From NCBI GenBank assembly GCA_025356655.1, contig JANXRW010000077.1, forward strand, positions 1 to 58,987: DNA of 58,987 bases, written 5' to 3'. The notes beneath the pieces are model-generated. The model did no database searches, was not told where the DNA came from, and saw nothing but the letters and a program-made list of their open reading frames with translations. Both the position numbers and the translations under genes were made by a program. Origin of the DNA: Betaproteobacteria bacterium (GTDB taxonomy: Bacteria; Pseudomonadota; Gammaproteobacteria; Burkholderiales; SHXO01). Numbering within the stretch: the first letter of the stretch is position 1; each line of letters begins with the position of its first letter. Shown here piece by piece: positions 47,377 to 56,523 of the stretch.

Positions 47377-48603
47377 ATGCTTCGCAAATTCCGTGCGCCG
47401 GCCCTCGCCGCCGCTGCCGCTGCCGTGCTCGCCGCGCTTTGCTCCAATGCCGCCCTGGCCGTGGACACGACGCCGATCGTGTTGACCTTCTCCACCGTGG
47501 GGGATTCCCGCGCCCAACCGGCCACCGCCGGTGCCACCACCCAGGATGCCCGCTGGCTGCAGAACAGCAAGGCTTGGTCGCGCATCCTGCGCGAGGCGGC
47601 CGCGAAGAAATCTCAACTGATGCTCTTCAACGGCGACATGGTCATGGCCTACGGCAATGCCGACAGCACCGTGAGTGCCTCCGTGGCCATGCCCACGGCA
47701 GCGACCACCGCGGCGTACAAGGCGACGAACGATTATGTCAAGGCCACTGCTCAGTACGCCTTCTGGCGCGGCATGGTTGCTCCGTTCATGGAGCAGGGGA
47801 TGTATGTGGTTCCCGTTGCTGGCAACCACGAAGTGCAGTGCAATGCCACCTACTCTTCCACCTGCGGCACGGGCCCGTCCTACGCGCCCACTTCGAAGTT
47901 TGCTCTGGCCTCGAACGAGAAGACCTGGCGTGAAAACATGTCCGACCTGATCCTGGACACCACCCGCATCTCCAGCATGTTCGGAGCGACCGTTGCCGCG
48001 AACCTGAACCTGAGCAGCGTGGGGACCACCTACCTCGACGGCCAGAGCACAGACCAGACCGGCCTGTCCTTCAGCTTCGATTTCAAAGGCTCGCACTTCG
48101 CCATCGTCAACACGGATCCCGTGGGCGGCGATTCCACCGCACCGACCAACTGGCTGAAGGCTGATCTGGCCGCTGCCGCCGGTCGTGGCATCACCCGCAT
48201 GTTCGTCTTCGGCCACAAGCCCGCCTACACCTACGATTACCTCGGCACCGGTGCCACCCCGGCCGCTGGCCTGGATCTATACACCGGCACCGCCGCCACG
48301 GTCGCCAAGCGCGACGCCTTCTGGGACACGATCGAGACCTATCACGCCACCTACTTCTGTGGTCACGAGCACACCTTCAACGTGCAGCAGCCTCGGCTCT
48401 CCAGCAGCGGTTCCGCCTGGCAGGTTCTGGTCGGCGGCGGTGGTTCGCCCTTCGACCCCGCCACCTCCGTGCACATCTACGACCGTTTCTATAGCTGGGC
48501 CACGGTGAGCGTGCACCAAGCTGGCGGAGTGGACATCAACGCCTGGGGTTTCGACGAGACCTACGGTCCGACCAAGCTGCTTGCGACCATTAACCTGCAG
48601 TAA
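47377..48603 (+). CDS. exported metallophosphoesterase
   Basis: A 408-residue calcineurin-like phosphoesterase with Sec signal peptide (APALAAAAAAVLAALCSNAA). All metal-binding motifs are visible: STVGDSRAQP (GDxx), LMLFNGDMV (GDxxx), PVAGNHEVQ (GNHE), VFGHKP and CGHEHTF (GHxH). The fold fits purple acid phosphatase or nucleotidase-like enzymes. ATG 47377 has AAGGGGATC upstream. It precedes a PEP-CTERM protein gene and the PhoD gene, all in the same direction, suggesting a cell-surface phosphate-release group. An ATGGA/TCCAT inverted repeat lies near 47262. Confidence 0.9.
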   Translation: MLRKFRAPALAAAAAAVLAALCSNAALAVDTTPIVLTFSTVGDSRAQPATAGATTQDARWLQNSKAWSRILREAAAKKSQLMLFNGDMVMAYGNADSTVSASVAMPTAATTAAYKATNDYVKATAQYAFWRGMVAPFMEQGMYVVPVAGNHEVQCNATYSSTCGTGPSYAPTSKFALASNEKTWRENMSDLILDTTRISSMFGATVAANLNLSSVGTTYLDGQSTDQTGLSFSFDFKGSHFAIVNTDPVGGDSTAPTNWLKADLAAAAGRGITRMFVFGHKPAYTYDYLGTGATPAAGLDLYTGTAATVAKRDAFWDTIETYHATYFCGHEHTFNVQQPRLSSSGSAWQVLVGGGGSPFDPATSVHIYDRFYSWATVSVHQAGGVDINAWGFDETYGPTKLLATINLQ

Positions 48604-48629
48604 CCAGCTGACCGATCAAGGATCTGACC

Positions 48630-49262
48630 ATGACCAAACTTCAATCCCTGGCCGCGGCCCTGCTGTTGGCCGCCAGTGCCGGATCCGCCAGCGCGTTTTC
48701 GCTGGTCGACACGGGTGCCGTGTCCACCCCGATCGGATCCCTGTCGCTTGACGGGACCGATTGGCTCGCTGGCGAGATCACCCTCACGCAGACCGTGACG
48801 CTGACTTCGGTCAAGGCCTGGTTGGGTGACCAAACCGGCGGTGGCAGCTTCACCGTCTCGCTCTACGACAATGACCCCTCCAATGGTCCTGATCTGCCGG
48901 GCAATGTTCTCGCCCAGGCTAACGCCTCCATGGCACCGGCCGCCGGTGTCTACGGGTGGTACGGCGCGAGCAACCTGAACTGGACCGAGGGGCCGGGCAA
49001 GTACTGGGTGGCCTTTGAAGTAATCGGTGCCCAGACCGTAGCCAACGGCGCCGCACCCGTGCTCGCCCCCCACCCCTTGTCGGCCTATGCCTACAACGAC
49101 GGTGGCGCCACGCCGTCGGCTTCCGGCTATAAGCCCATGGCAGGGGCGACCAATGCCTTCGCCGTGCAAGTCGATGCCATCCCCGAACCCGAGACCTACG
49201 CGCTCTTGCTCGCTGGCCTGGGTGTCGTGGCGCTGTCCACCCGCCGGCGCCAAGCCGCCTAA
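48630..49262 (+). CDS. PEP-CTERM sorting-domain protein
   Basis: A 210-residue exported protein. Signal peptide LAAALLLAASAGSASAF, a beta-rich body (VTLTSVKAWLGDQTGGGSF, WYGASNLNWTEGPGKYWVAF) and a classical C-terminal anchor: IPEPETYALLLAGLGVVALS followed by TRRRQAA. Such proteins are cleaved and exported by an exosortase, which is not in the window. The body has a lectin- or carbohydrate-binding-like beta-sandwich look. It lies 26 bases after the phosphoesterase gene, so co-expression is likely. Confidence 0.93.
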   Translation: MTKLQSLAAALLLAASAGSASAFSLVDTGAVSTPIGSLSLDGTDWLAGEITLTQTVTLTSVKAWLGDQTGGGSFTVSLYDNDPSNGPDLPGNVLAQANASMAPAAGVYGWYGASNLNWTEGPGKYWVAFEVIGAQTVANGAAPVLAPHPLSAYAYNDGGATPSASGYKPMAGATNAFAVQVDAIPEPETYALLLAGLGVVALSTRRRQAA

Positions 49263-49443
49263 GCTCCAATCCAGTCCCGGGGCCGCGCTGAGAGGTGCGG
49301 CCCTCCCGCCTGCTCCAGCGGACGCCGCCCACCTCCCCGGTGCGCGGTGTCCTCGTTTTGGCGCTGCCCGCCGCGCGCAAGCAGCAGTAAGCTACCATCC
49401 ACCACAGGCGGCGCGCGTGCGCCCCATCACGGCGGGGACGTTC

Positions 49444-51213
49444 ATGCGGCAGGCGTGTTACCGGGCAGTCCTGGCTTCGTTCTTGGCGGTTTCGGTGCTC
49501 TGCGCAGACGTCGGGGCCCAGGCGACCACCTTCATCGGCGTGGCGGCAGGGGACCCTACGGAAGAGGCCGTGGTCCTGTGGACACGCGCGGTGGCTGCGG
49601 GAGCGCCTGGGCACGCCCTTGCCTTGACCTTGCAACTGGCCGCTGAGCCTGGGTTCAGGACCGTTCTACGCAGCGTGATGGCCCGCACGGTGCCCGAGCG
49701 GGACGGTGTGTTGAAGATGGAGGTCTCGGGATTGCCGGCCGGGCAAAGGTTCTACTACCGGTTCGTCGCCCCCGACGCCGTGGTGAGCCCGGTCGGGAGT
49801 TTTAGGACAGCGCCCTCGCCGCAGGACTGCGTGCGGGTGAGTTTCGCCTTCAGCGGGGACGCCGACGGGCGCTGGCGTCCCTACCCGCTGCTGGCCGGAT
49901 TTGGTGCCCGCCCCGAGAGTCGGGACTTGGATTTCTTCGTCTACCTCGGCGATACCCTCTACGAGACAGCCTCGCAGGGTTCGCCCGCTGCTGCCGACCC
50001 CTTCACCGATCCACAGGCCGCGCTCGCGGACTACCGCCGCAAGTACCGGGAGAACCTGGAGCCCCTGCGCCCAGGAGGGCATCCCGGGCTACGCGACTTC
50101 TATGCGGCACAGGCGAACTACACCCTATTGGACAACCATGAGCTGGGCAACCGGCAGTTTCAGTCCGGCGGGGCGCCCGCTGGGGATCCCCCCGGGCACG
50201 GCGTGGACCCAGGCGATCCGGCCAATGACATCAATCCGGGCCCTGGCTTCATCAACCAGACGCCCACTTTCCGCGCCCTGATGCAGGCCTACAAGGACTA
50301 CCAGCCTGTGCGCGAGCGGCGCCTGGGCGCGGACGCGCTGTTCGCAGCCGACCCCCGCAGCCTGGGTACAGACCGCTTGTATCTTGCCCAGCGCTGGGGC
50401 TGCAACATGGTTTTCATCAACGCCGATGACCGCTCCTACCGCGACATCCGCCTGCGCCGGGGGCTCGGTGACGATACGGGGGCGCGCGCCGACAACCGCG
50501 CGCGCACCATGCTGGGGGCTACGCAGTTGGCTTGGTTGAAAGCGCAACTGCTTCAGGCACAGCGCGAGGGGGTGCGCTGGAAGGTGTTGGCCCTGTCCTC
50601 GCCACTGGACCAGGTCGGCGCGATAGGTTCTGGTCGCGATAGCGGTAAGTCCTGGTCCGGTGGCTACCGTGCCGAGCGCAGCGACCTATTGCGCTTCATC
50701 GTAGAGCAGCGCATCGAGCACGTACTGGTGCTCTCCACGGACGATCACCTGAACCGCGTGAACGAACTCACCTATGCCCCCGACCCCGCTCGCCCCGCTG
50801 AAATCTCCCGGGTACCTGGCGCCTTTACCATCGTCGCGGGGCCCTTGGGTGCGGGCGGGCCGGACGGGTTCCCGGGACTGGGATTTCCCGCGGTACGGGC
50901 GGCAGCGGCCGGCATCGCCAACGCGCAGCGCCAAGCTGGAGTCGATCCGCTCGGGCTCGATCCCACCTTTCCAGGGCTGCGCCGTGTGCGCCGAGCGGGC
51001 CATCCGGAGGCCGACCAAGCCCGTGAGCCGGCGGATTTCTATTCTCCGGACACCTTCAACTTCGTACGCCTGGACATCGACGCGGACGGCACGCTGCACG
51101 TGGCCACACATGGCATCCGTGCCCAGAGCGCCGACAGCCACGCGGAGCCTTCGGCCCAACTCACCCCCGAGTTCATCCTCGGATTCGATATCGTGCCCGA
51201 AGAGGCACGGTAA
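49444..51213 (+). CDS. PhoD-type alkaline phosphatase
   Basis: A 589-residue secreted phosphodiesterase/phosphatase with signal peptide (AVLASFLAVSVLCADVGA). N-terminal beta-sandwich domain: FIGVAAGDPTEEAVVLWTRA, GQRFYYRFVAPDAVVSPVGS. Catalytic domain: SFAFSGDADGR, DFFVYLGDTLYE (metal ligands), LLDNHELGNRQF, NMVFINADDRSYRD and VLVLSTDDHLNRVNEL. These match the Ca/Fe centre of PhoD. The frame opens 350 bases earlier inside the PEP-CTERM gene; ATG 49444 starts the signal peptide. Role: phosphate scavenging in the periplasm or surface. Confidence 0.9.
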   Translation: MRQACYRAVLASFLAVSVLCADVGAQATTFIGVAAGDPTEEAVVLWTRAVAAGAPGHALALTLQLAAEPGFRTVLRSVMARTVPERDGVLKMEVSGLPAGQRFYYRFVAPDAVVSPVGSFRTAPSPQDCVRVSFAFSGDADGRWRPYPLLAGFGARPESRDLDFFVYLGDTLYETASQGSPAAADPFTDPQAALADYRRKYRENLEPLRPGGHPGLRDFYAAQANYTLLDNHELGNRQFQSGGAPAGDPPGHGVDPGDPANDINPGPGFINQTPTFRALMQAYKDYQPVRERRLGADALFAADPRSLGTDRLYLAQRWGCNMVFINADDRSYRDIRLRRGLGDDTGARADNRARTMLGATQLAWLKAQLLQAQREGVRWKVLALSSPLDQVGAIGSGRDSGKSWSGGYRAERSDLLRFIVEQRIEHVLVLSTDDHLNRVNELTYAPDPARPAEISRVPGAFTIVAGPLGAGGPDGFPGLGFPAVRAAAAGIANAQRQAGVDPLGLDPTFPGLRRVRRAGHPEADQAREPADFYSPDTFNFVRLDIDADGTLHVATHGIRAQSADSHAEPSAQLTPEFILGFDIVPEEAR

Positions 51214-51286
51214 AAGCCAGCGGCCGGTGCGCCACGCGCCCGGGTCCCGGGCCTTGCCTCTCCCGTCTGCAACCGGAGCGTGTGCT

Positions 51287-51586
51287 TTGCGTGATAGCCA
51301 ACTGTCGGACCATATCCTCCCCACGTCGGCCACCATGATGGGGGTGTGCATGACCGTGTTCAGCATCATCCGCCTAGTGGAGCCCGGTCACGCCGGCGTG
51401 CTCTCGCAGCGCTTGCTCGGCATGGACAGCTTGGTGTTCCTGGCGAGCACGGTGGCCTCCTACGTCTCGCTGCGTTCGCGGCGGCTCGCCGAACCCGCCG
51501 AGCGCTTGGCGGACGCGGTTTTCATGGTGGGGATTAGCCTGTTCGGGGTGATCTCGGCCGTGTTGACGCTCGAACTGTTTCGCTAG
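51287..51586 (+). CDS. small membrane protein (about 99 aa)
   Basis: Three hydrophobic stretches (TMMGVCMTVFSIIRLV, SLVFLASTVASYVSL, AVFMVGISLFGVISAVLTLE) make a likely three-helix inner membrane protein. The open frame is longer, but the earlier part is antisense or noise. TTG 51287 with GGAG ten bases upstream is the best start; ATG codons at 51332 and 51335 are alternatives. I do not recognise a function. It lies between phoD and the enolase-superfamily gene. Confidence 0.6.
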   Translation: MRDSQLSDHILPTSATMMGVCMTVFSIIRLVEPGHAGVLSQRLLGMDSLVFLASTVASYVSLRSRRLAEPAERLADAVFMVGISLFGVISAVLTLELFR

Positions 51587-51719
51587 CTACTTGCCCCATC
51601 CGGCGGGGTGGTATGCTACCGCCACCAGCCTAGGTGGCCACTGCTCGTGCTTTGAATGCGGGCGAGCGGAGTCTGCCCGAGGCCGTCGCAGACCACGCCC
51701 CCGCGCAGGAGAGCGCCCC

Positions 51720-52865
51720 ATGAGTCCACCCACCCGCATCCTGGACGTCCAGGCCTTCCCCACGTCCTACCCGGTCACCAACGGCGTGACGCTGGGCGTC
51801 GGCCGGACGGTCAAGCGCGATGCGGTGATCGTCAAGGTCACCACCACCGCTGGTTTGGTCGGCTACGGCGAGAGTCACCACGGACGTGCACCGGGAACGG
51901 TAGCCCACCTGGTGAACACCACGTTGCGGCAACTGGTCCTGGGTGCCGACGCTGAGGACGTGACAGGTGTCTGGGCGCGGATCTTTAAGTTCCAACTGGC
52001 GAGCCACGGCATGGGGGCGGGCTGCGCGCTCGCCATGAGCGGACTGGACCAGGCGCTCTGGGACATTCGCGGCAAGGCGCTGGGTCTGCCGCTCTATCGG
52101 CTGCTGGGGGCGGCCTCGCGTCCCCTGCCGGCCTACGCCGGTGGGGTTTCCCTGGGTTACCAGGAACCGGCCTCGCTGGTCGACGAGGCACGGCCCTTGG
52201 TGGAGGCGGGTTACAAGGCGCTCAAACTGCGCATTGGCGACACGCCGGCGCGCGACGTGGCGCGCATCAGCGCGGTGCGCAAGGCCTTCGGCGACGAATT
52301 GGTGATACTGACCGACGCCAACACGGCCTATACCCTGGCGGACGTGCGACGAGTAATGCCTGCCCTGGAAGAACTCCGCGTGGGTTGGCTGGAAGAGCCC
52401 TTCGCCTGCCAGGACGACGCCAGCTACCGCAGTGCTGCGGCCCTGGGGGGCGTGCCCCTGGCCGCCGGGGAGAACCACTACACGCGTTTTGAGTTCCGGC
52501 GATTGATCGAGGAGGGCGCGGTCGGAATCCTGCAGCCCGACCTGTCCAAGACGGGCGGCATCACCGAGGCGCTGCGGATCGCCGCTCTCGCCTCGGCCTG
52601 GCGTCTGCCCATTCATCCGCACACCTCCATGACGGGAATCAACATGGCGGCTACGGTGCACTTTCTGGCGGCCATCGACGACCCTGGCTATTTCGAAGCG
52701 GACGTCTCGCGCAATAACCTGTTCCGCGACGAACTGGTGACGTGTCCCTACGTGGTGGACGCACAGGGCTGCGTGACCCCGCTGGAGGCACCAGGCATCG
52801 GCGTAGAGGTCAACGAAGACTTCCTGCGGGCCCACCCGGTCATCGACGGACCGAGCTACATATGA
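51720..52865 (+). CDS. enolase-superfamily enzyme (mandelate racemase/muconate lactonizing group)
   Basis: A 381-residue TIM-barrel enzyme acting on a carboxylate by proton abstraction. Metal ligands appear in ILTDANTAYT (Asp), WLEEPFACQDD (Glu) and AAGENHYTRFEF (Glu). The N-terminal capping domain is intact (TVKRDAVIVKVTTTAGLVGY). The first lysine motif reads KALKLRIG, a KxR where many members have KxK. HPHTSMTG near residue 305 supplies the opposite acid/base. ATG 51720 has AGGAG upstream. Sugar-acid dehydratase or racemase is likely; substrate unknown. Confidence 0.9.
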   Translation: MSPPTRILDVQAFPTSYPVTNGVTLGVGRTVKRDAVIVKVTTTAGLVGYGESHHGRAPGTVAHLVNTTLRQLVLGADAEDVTGVWARIFKFQLASHGMGAGCALAMSGLDQALWDIRGKALGLPLYRLLGAASRPLPAYAGGVSLGYQEPASLVDEARPLVEAGYKALKLRIGDTPARDVARISAVRKAFGDELVILTDANTAYTLADVRRVMPALEELRVGWLEEPFACQDDASYRSAAALGGVPLAAGENHYTRFEFRRLIEEGAVGILQPDLSKTGGITEALRIAALASAWRLPIHPHTSMTGINMAATVHFLAAIDDPGYFEADVSRNNLFRDELVTCPYVVDAQGCVTPLEAPGIGVEVNEDFLRAHPVIDGPSYI

Positions 52866-53433
52866 GCGGGGACCCGGAGTAGCGCCGGGCAACGGGTGTC
52901 CGTTGTCCCTCTGCGCCTGTGGGAGGTACGCTCGCCGCTTTAAGATCGAGGCCGGTGAGCCTGGAACGCCCTGAATGCCTCCATCCGGACGTCGGGGGCG
53001 CGGATCACGCCCTCCCCCGGCTCACCGGCTGTGGGGAATAACGCCGCCTAGTCGAGGATGACGATTCGTCACCGGCCGGGGCGCTTTCGTTGACCCTCTT
53101 GATCCTTCGGCTTGCTTGGCAATTTTTGCGGAAGATGAAATCTAAGCGCGCCAGCGGGTCCTGGCCGGGTTCATTCGGCGGCCAGCGGTACCTCCCCGCC
53201 CGGGAACTTGAACGGTTGCTTCGCCGAGGTCAACTCGATGGCTCCGGTCTCGGGATTCTGCCCAGACCGGCCAGCGACCGTACTTGAAACGCGGGGTAGC
53301 GTCACCCGGTTACGCGCCTCGTACGCCGCTCGGCCATGGTCCTGATGGACTACTTGCCAAAGGTTCAATGCCCGTCTTCGTGTCACGATCAGCGGTTATT
53401 CTAGAAGAGTCGCGACCAGCCTGAGGCCATCCC
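52866..53433. other. intergenic stretch with HU-like remnant
   Basis: No intact gene. The right part holds an HU-like remnant on the minus strand (53171-53311). Confidence 0.45.
53171..53311 (-). pseudogene. HU/IHF-family DNA-binding protein remnant
   Basis: One frame reads NRVTLPRVSSTVAGRSG, QNPETGAIELTSAKQPFKFP, then GGEVPLAAE and stop. HU proteins have RVTLPGFGSF, GRNPxTGxxIEIPASKxPKFxxGKALKxAV in this order, with the NPxTG loop that intercalates DNA. The alpha-helical N-terminal half is absent and the arm is shortened. A decayed gene is likely. Confidence 0.5.
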
Positions 53434-54111
53434 GTGAACCGTTATTTCATGGCTTCTCTGCGCCATCGGGCGGCGATTTTGGCGGTGGTGCTCGCCTTCT
53501 GCCCCGCTGCTGTGAACGCCTACACATCGAACGGTAGCGATGGCGCATTTCATCCCGTTGTTTCCACGGTGCTCCCCTCAAGCCAAACGATCTTCAACTA
53601 CCTCGACATCTTCATTCCCGCCGGTGTGACCGTTACTTACACGTTTGCCGGGCCCACTCTCACACATCCGATTGAATTCCTGGCGACAGGAAATATCGAC
53701 GTCGAAGGCACTCTCCAACTCGATGCCGGCACCAACGCCCTGTGGCTCGAAACGCCTGGCACTTTGAACATTTCTGGCTCGTTTATCGCTTTGAAGGGCG
53801 ATATATCGCTGTACGCAGGATCCCAGGGCTCGTCTGGCGTCACTGGCGTGGGCGGTGGCGCAGGAACTGCTGGCAGTGCTGCTGGCGTAATAATAAGCCT
53901 CGGTGGCGGCTTGTTTGGAGTCGGCCCTGTGATCACGGGCGGAGGCGGCTTATTTGACAGGGGCCCGTTAACCCCCCTGAGTGGAGCCACTGTAGCTTTA
54001 GGCGGCAGTGTCACCCTAGTGGTGCCCGAACCCGAGACCGATGCAATGCTGTTGATGGGCTTGGGCTTGATGGGCGCCCTCGCAGGTCGTCGGAAAGCTA
54101 AACAGTTGTGA
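53434..54111 (+). CDS. PEP-CTERM sorting-domain protein (beta-rich)
   Basis: A 225-residue protein with signal peptide (AAILAVVLAFCPAAVNAY) and C-terminal anchor PEPETDAMLLMGLGLMGAL followed by AGRRKAKQL. The body (IDVEGTLQLDAGTNALWLET, GTLNISGSFIALKGDISLYA, then Gly-rich repeats) suggests a parallel beta-helix or right-handed solenoid. The frame starts at GTG 53434 with GAGG upstream; ATG 53449 is possible. It lies alone, about 570 bases after the enolase-superfamily gene. No exosortase is in the window. Confidence 0.88.
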   Translation: MNRYFMASLRHRAAILAVVLAFCPAAVNAYTSNGSDGAFHPVVSTVLPSSQTIFNYLDIFIPAGVTVTYTFAGPTLTHPIEFLATGNIDVEGTLQLDAGTNALWLETPGTLNISGSFIALKGDISLYAGSQGSSGVTGVGGGAGTAGSAAGVIISLGGGLFGVGPVITGGGGLFDRGPLTPLSGATVALGGSVTLVVPEPETDAMLLMGLGLMGALAGRRKAKQL

Positions 54112-55032
54112 TTAGGTGCAATCGGGGTGTAGGCGCTGATTAGGCCGCGTCTGGCGCCGCGCGTGCGCGAGGAGGAACGGCGCATCACCCAAGCCGACAC
54201 CGCGGTCATTGAGGCCAGGTGCGCCGCCGTCTGGAACGGCGACAAGGACGCTGCCTAGGATCGCATGTGATCCGCGGCGCGCGAAAGCCGGCCCGGTCAC
54301 CCTGGCAGGACGGCCGGCGAGGGACGCCCAGGATCGGCCACTACGGGTCCAAGGACGATATCTCGTTGCTCATGGCGCGCGGGCGCCGCAGGAAAGGCGG
54401 CACGGCGATCGCCAAAGCCCAGCGCCCCAGCCAAAAAACCAGCGCGGAAAGCGTCGATAGGACAAGGCCAAGACCAAGACCTGCACGACCGCATAGTGGG
54501 ACTGCCCTCGAGGCCCCCGCCCGGGCGTCCCGAGTTCCAGGCCATGACAGGTCCTGGGGCAGGACATTTCCGGCGCTGAAGGGCTGTCGTAAGCTTTCTC
54601 GACCCGCATAGCGCCCCTTGACTGGCTTGTCGGCCCGGCCAACCGGCGGCACTCCACGTCCCGCTCTACCTGCCGCCCGTCGTTCCCTCGGCTAGGCTTC
54701 GAGGCGACCGACCTTTCTGCCTTTGGAGGTCCCAATGTAACCGTCCAGCGAGCCGGTCTCGGCACCGAGCTGCTGGTAGCCGACCATCGCTTCGATGTAG
54801 TCGCGCAAGATCGACTTGCCGGACCCCGCGTCGCCGGCACGCATGGCCTCGACGCCCTCAGTGAGAAAGTCGTTGCGGAATTTCGGGGCGGACCGGACGC
54901 GCGTTCGCACCGTTCCCGCGAAGGGACGGGTCAGTTTATGTGTCGCGCTCCGGTTCATCCCGCCGGCGCGGTGGAGTCCTTTGGCAGTGGCGTGCACCGC
55001 TGCGGGGATCAAGGATGGGTTTCGGCGCATGG
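54112..55032. other. decayed accessory stretch
   Basis: A 0.9-kb gene-poor region. It holds an antitoxin-like remnant (54692-54886) and otherwise only unlikely open frames. Its low-complexity coding look and missing ribosome-binding sites suggest remains of a mobile element. Confidence 0.45.
54692..54886 (-). pseudogene. HTH-type antitoxin remnant
   Basis: Frame reads PKFRNDFLTEGVEAMRAGDA, GSGKSILRDYIEAMVGYQQL, GAETGS and then unrelated residues. Intact small HTH regulators of toxin-antitoxin modules have the same order: FREDLLxEAVExMLxGDxxTGKAxLRDYINATIGFxxLA followed by SLMRMLGPxGNPxA. The recognition end is replaced. No partner toxin lies beside it. Confidence 0.6.
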
Positions 55033-55311
55033 TCACACCAGCTCGATCTGCACCCTGCGGCCGAGCAGGGCCGCGGCGCGCTGCAGCGTCGAGAGGGTGA
55101 CATCGCGCGTGGGATCGAGCAGCCGGTCAACCTGCGACCGGCTGGTCTTGAGCATGGCCGCCAACTGCGTCTTGGTCAGCGAGCGCTGCTGCATGGCTTC
55201 GGTCAGCTGCCAGGCCACCACTTCCTTGATCGCCAGCGCCTGGGTTTCCTCAACGACGCCTTCGTCCTTCAGAAAATCGTCGAGGCTCGATCCGTGATGC
55301 TTCTTGCTCAT
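55033..55311 (-). CDS. XRE-family antitoxin (partner of Gp49/RelE-type toxin)
   Basis: A 92-residue protein: an acidic N-terminal helix followed by an XRE helix-turn-helix (LTKTQLAAMLKTSRSQVDRL). The C-terminus TLSTLQRAAALLGRRVQIEL is typical of antitoxins paired with phage Gp49-like RelE/ParE toxins. Its start overlaps the toxin gene stop as ATGA, so both were translated together. It is intact although the toxin frame is broken. It uses TGA as its own stop. Confidence 0.88.
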   Translation of the reverse strand: MSKKHHGSSLDDFLKDEGVVEETQALAIKEVVAWQLTEAMQQRSLTKTQLAAMLKTSRSQVDRLLDPTRDVTLSTLQRAAALLGRRVQIELV

Positions 55312-55662
55312 GACTTCAACTCCTTCTGGCGCTTGCGCGCCAAAGCCAGTTCGTCGTCCGGTGTTTTCTGCGTCTTTTTGATGAAGACGTACAGGGCGAC
55401 GAGCACACCGCCATCAAGGCATAGGAACACCCGCGCAATCCGGTTGCTGGGCGACTCGGTGCGTACTTCTCAGAGCCCCTGCCCCATTGGCCGGCACAGC
55501 GGCATGCTGACCGGTCAGCGCCACTGCGCGCGCATCAAGTCCTGCCCGACGGCCAGCCTGTCGGCCGGGTTGAGCCCCTTGAGCCACTCGCGAACGGGTT
55601 CCTGGCAGCTGGTGCCTCGATAGAAGACCCGCTGTGCCTTTCTTTGCTGTTTCTTTGGCCAT
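55308..55662 (-). pseudogene. RelE/ParE (phage Gp49-like) toxin gene with two in-frame TGA and a frameshift
   Basis: Frame after the start reads KKQQRKAQRVFYRGTSCQEP, VREWLKGLNPADRLAVGQDL, MRAQWR-TGA-PVSMPLCRPM, GQGL-TGA-EVRTESPSNRIARVFL, then VFIKKTQKTPDDELALARKR and QKELKS. Intact toxins read ..Q(Y/F)GWPVGMPLCRPLGxGLWEVR.., so each TGA stands exactly where a Trp is expected. The ATG at 55662 is one base out of frame because of an extra A (AAA) at the third codon. The antitoxin at 55033 is intact. Either the toxin was disabled by three mutations or UGA is read as Trp. Confidence 0.8.
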
Positions 55663-55961
55663 GCCTCACCACATGGTGAACGTGCCATAAAAAGTACATA
55701 AATGCAAGCGCATTCAGGGCGTCGCCGCATAGTGGCCGAGTGCCACGCGCTATGCGCCCCGAGCCCTGCGGTCTCGGCCTCCGGCGACGTCCCCTGACCC
55801 CAACAGCCGGTTATGCGGCGCTGTCGCGCCGGGGTGATCCGGCCGGCGTCCCGCCAACCGGCTGATTGTCCTTGGCTAAGGGCGCTGCCCGCTCTCGGCG
55901 ACGGCCAGAGGCCCAGCACAGCGCAGTGCTGAGCCTCAACAGCCGATTTAGGAGCAACGCC

Positions 55962-56243
55962 ATGAAGACCGAACCCCGAAGCGACATCTACACCCGCGTC
56001 ACCGCCACCATCATCGCAAGCCTGGAGCCGGGCACCCGCCCCTGGACGGAGTCCTGGAAGGCTGAGCCTGCCGCCGGCAGCATCACGCGCCCGCTGCGCG
56101 CCAATGGCCAGCCTTATCGCGGCGTCAATGTCCTGCTGTTGTGGGGGGAGGCCGAGAGCAATCAAGGGCTACAGCGCGCGGATCTGGACGTGGATCGTGT
56201 TCACATGGAGCAGGCGAATATCTTGGCGGAAGATTGCCGGTGA
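55962..56243 (+). pseudogene. ArdC-like antirestriction protein, truncated N-terminal domain
   Basis: Begins MKTEPRSDIYTRVTATIIAS, then LEPGTRPWTESWKAEPAAGS, ITRPLRANGQPYRGVNVLLL and WGEAES. This is the ArdC N-terminal ssDNA-binding domain carried on conjugative elements. After about residue 65 the frame leaves the family. One base shift restores IKGYSARIW, matching the GYSxPxWMTF of ArdC, and then similarity ends. The C-terminal metalloprotease domain is missing. ATG has AGGAG upstream. Confidence 0.75.
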
Positions 56244-56523
56244 AAGGTCGTCGTGGCGGCGGTTGAACTCGAAGGTTTTCAGAGCCTCGAACTTCACATC
56301 ATTGCCCAAAGCCACGTTGAACCGCCCGGATCGGGTGAAGCCTCGCGATGTTCCTCTTGCTCCGAAGAAAAATCCCGCAAGAATATATTTCTTAGATTCC
56401 ATTTGTTCTATTTGTCGAGCGCGTATCATCGTGCGTGGTGCGAGAGTTGTGGTATGTCGAGTACAGGATCACCGCGAATTGCGGTCTGTCTTCATCAGAA
56501 CAGCTCGAAGTGTTTCTTTTTTG
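56244..56523. other. short gene-free stretch
   Basis: Nothing recognisable. An antisense frame (56169-56429) has no known features. AT content is higher than in the flanks, hinting at foreign DNA. Confidence 0.35.

Noticed and set aside
51630..52892. 420-codon minus-strand frame opposite the enolase-superfamily gene
   Set aside because: Antisense frame in GC-rich DNA without motifs.
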